NCBI GenBank assembly: GCA_036386415.1
Contig: DASVVT010000045.1
Span: 1-34,188 of the forward strand
DNA length: 34,188 nucleotides
From: DASVVT01 sp036386415
GTDB taxonomy: Bacteria > Acidobacteriota > Blastocatellia > Pyrinomonadales > Pyrinomonadaceae
Reading direction: 5' to 3'
This document shows, piece by piece, positions 32,990 to 34,188 of the stretch; the stretch's first letter is position 1; every line of letters begins with the position of its first letter. The notes under the pieces were generated by a model. The model made no database searches and had not been told where the DNA came from. It saw only the letters and a list, made by a program, of their open reading frames with translations. The position numbers were made by a program, and so were the translations under genes.

Positions 32990-34188
32990 ATGATCGGGGA
33001 AGTCGTCACTCATTACCGTATTCTCGACCAGCTTGGCGAGGGCGGGATGGGTACTGTCTACCTGGCCGAAGACACACGGCTGGGCAGGCGCGTCGCCATC
33101 AAGTTTCCCGCCATCACATCGGATGAGCACCATTATCGCGCTCGTTTCTTAAGAGAAGCGCGCTCGGTCTCCAACCTCAGTCACCCGCACATTGCAGCCA
33201 TCTATGACTATGGCGAGACCGCCGACGGCCATCCTTTCCTCGTCATGGAGCTGGTCAACGGGCCGAGTCTCACGGAACTTCTGCACAAGAGCACGCTGAC
33301 CATAGTGCGCGCCGTCGAGATCGTCACAGACATCGCGGAAGCGCTCTCCGAAGCTCACCAGCAGGGCATCGTCCATCGCGACATCAAGCCTTCAAACGTG
33401 ATGCTCGATCACCGCAATCAGGTGAAGGTACTGGATTTCGGACTCGCCAAGCAGATCAACGAGGAGCCTGGGCAATCGGCAGACCCCGACGCGGATACAA
33501 TGCTTTCGACGAACACGCGCAGCGGCACGGTGGTCGGCACGCCGCTCTATCTTTCGCCGGAGCAGGCGACGTGCGCGCCCGTTGATGCCAGGAGCGACCT
33601 CTTCGCCCTCGGCGCTCTGCTTTATGAATGCATCGCGGGACGTCCGGCCTTTTCCGGCAGCGGAGCCCTGGAGATCGCAGGGCAGGTGATTCACATCAAT
33701 CCGCCCCTGCCCTCTTCGATCAATGCGCGTGTGCCGCCGGAGCTGGATCGCATCACGATGAAGGCACTGGCGAAGAAGCCTGAAGATCGCTATCAATCGG
33801 CGGAAGAGATGGCGAAGGCTTTACGCGAGTGGCGTGCCTCGCGCAACGGCGATGACGGCTCGTACACGCAGCGCGCCTCCCTTGCTTTCAGGACATCGCA
33901 TTCGAGCGCCTTCAGCAGCATCTCAGACTCTTTGCGCCGCCCGCGCCTGTCAATCGCCTTTCTGCTCATCACGGTCGCGGCGATGGGACTGATCCTCTGG
34001 GGCATCCTCCGATGGTTTCCGTTAAAGAGCCCTGTGCCCTTCCAGACGATGCGCGTGACGAGGCTCACCAATGCAGGCAAGTCAATCGACGCCGTCATCT
34101 CGCCCGACGGCAAATACGTCGCGCACGTCATCGACGACGGCGGGCAGCAGAGCCTGTGGATCAAGCATATTCCGACCGCCGGTAACGT
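32990..34188 (+). CDS. Hanks-type serine/threonine kinase with PD40/TolB-like sensor (3' truncated by window)
   Basis: 399 codons visible from ATG 32990. The kinase domain (residues 9-275) is complete: GEGGMG glycine loop (16-21), VAIK Lys38, Glu56 of helix C, HRD with catalytic Asp131 (IVHRDIKPSN), DFG (149-151), SPE, and the closing DRYQSAEEM. A Ser/Arg-rich linker leads to one TM helix (321-341). The start of a propeller with the TolB/PD40 motif 'TNAGKSIDAVISPDGKYVAHVIDDGGQQSLWIK' follows. This kinase-TM-propeller layout is common in Acidobacteriota. The ligand is unknown. It is cut by the window edge at base 34188, where the propeller continues. An AAAGGA element lies about a dozen bases before the ATG. 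Confidence 0.93.
   Translation, partial: MIGEVVTHYRILDQLGEGGMGTVYLAEDTRLGRRVAIKFPAITSDEHHYRARFLREARSVSNLSHPHIAAIYDYGETADGHPFLVMELVNGPSLTELLHKSTLTIVRAVEIVTDIAEALSEAHQQGIVHRDIKPSNVMLDHRNQVKVLDFGLAKQINEEPGQSADPDADTMLSTNTRSGTVVGTPLYLSPEQATCAPVDARSDLFALGALLYECIAGRPAFSGSGALEIAGQVIHINPPLPSSINARVPPELDRITMKALAKKPEDRYQSAEEMAKALREWRASRNGDDGSYTQRASLAFRTSHSSAFSSISDSLRRPRLSIAFLLITVAAMGLILWGILRWFPLKSPVPFQTMRVTRLTNAGKSIDAVISPDGKYVAHVIDDGGQQSLWIKHIPTAGN

Overview
The window looks like a chromosomal segment of an acidobacterium, most likely class Blastocatellia. This is inferred from gene style, since no marker gene is present. The pointers are a Hanks-type kinase joined through one membrane helix to a TolB/PD40-like propeller, very large secreted SBBP and Ycf48/BACON/FG-GAP proteins, a Tat-exported vanadium haloperoxidase, and intergenic DNA packed with palindromic repeats. 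About thirty genes are supported, and many long antisense ORFs are only shadows of GC-rich genes.

Layout. 1-1.4 kb: the tail of an IS630-type transposase, then a SpoIIM-like membrane protein. 1.4-5.8 kb: a giant SBBP beta-propeller surface protein on the minus strand. 6.4-9.5 kb: a DUF58 protein and a 14-TM MFS exporter, the latter bracketed by two copies of one repeat. 9.5-11.1 kb: mostly repeats, with one or two small hypothetical genes. 11.4-13.5 kb: a DUF4112 membrane protein and a four-helix membrane protein with a clear sigma70-type promoter. 13.7-15.4 kb: a peroxide-defence operon perR-ahpC-thioredoxin with a perfect 7-1-7 Per box on its promoter. 15.6-18.5 kb: an acyl-reductase-like SDR and the haloperoxidase. 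19.1-22.7 kb: a secreted Ycf48-BACON-FG-GAP protein. 23.1-26.9 kb: a small conserved protein, leucyl aminopeptidase and, divergently, a secreted 5'-nucleotidase. 27.0-30.3 kb: a TPR protein and two paralogous MacB-type ABC permeases with no ATPase. 30.5-31.6 kb: a hotdog thioesterase and an alpha/beta hydrolase. 31.9-32.4 kb: a Lys/Gly-rich histone-H1-like protein. 33.0 kb to the end: the kinase, cut by the window edge.

The most unusual content lies between and inside the genes. At least ten families of short palindromic or heptamer-tandem repeats occupy the gaps, several with two or three copies in this window. Four plus-strand genes end in a TAG that is part of the adjoining repeat. Four start codons sit 2-10 bases from a heptamer array, where a Shine-Dalgarno sequence would be expected. 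One heptamer element is inserted in frame in the SBBP gene and encodes about 28 residues, and another encodes the C-terminal tail of the hydrolase. Elements are also nested in each other. This points to an active, gene-edge-targeted repeat system whose mobilising enzyme is not in the window.
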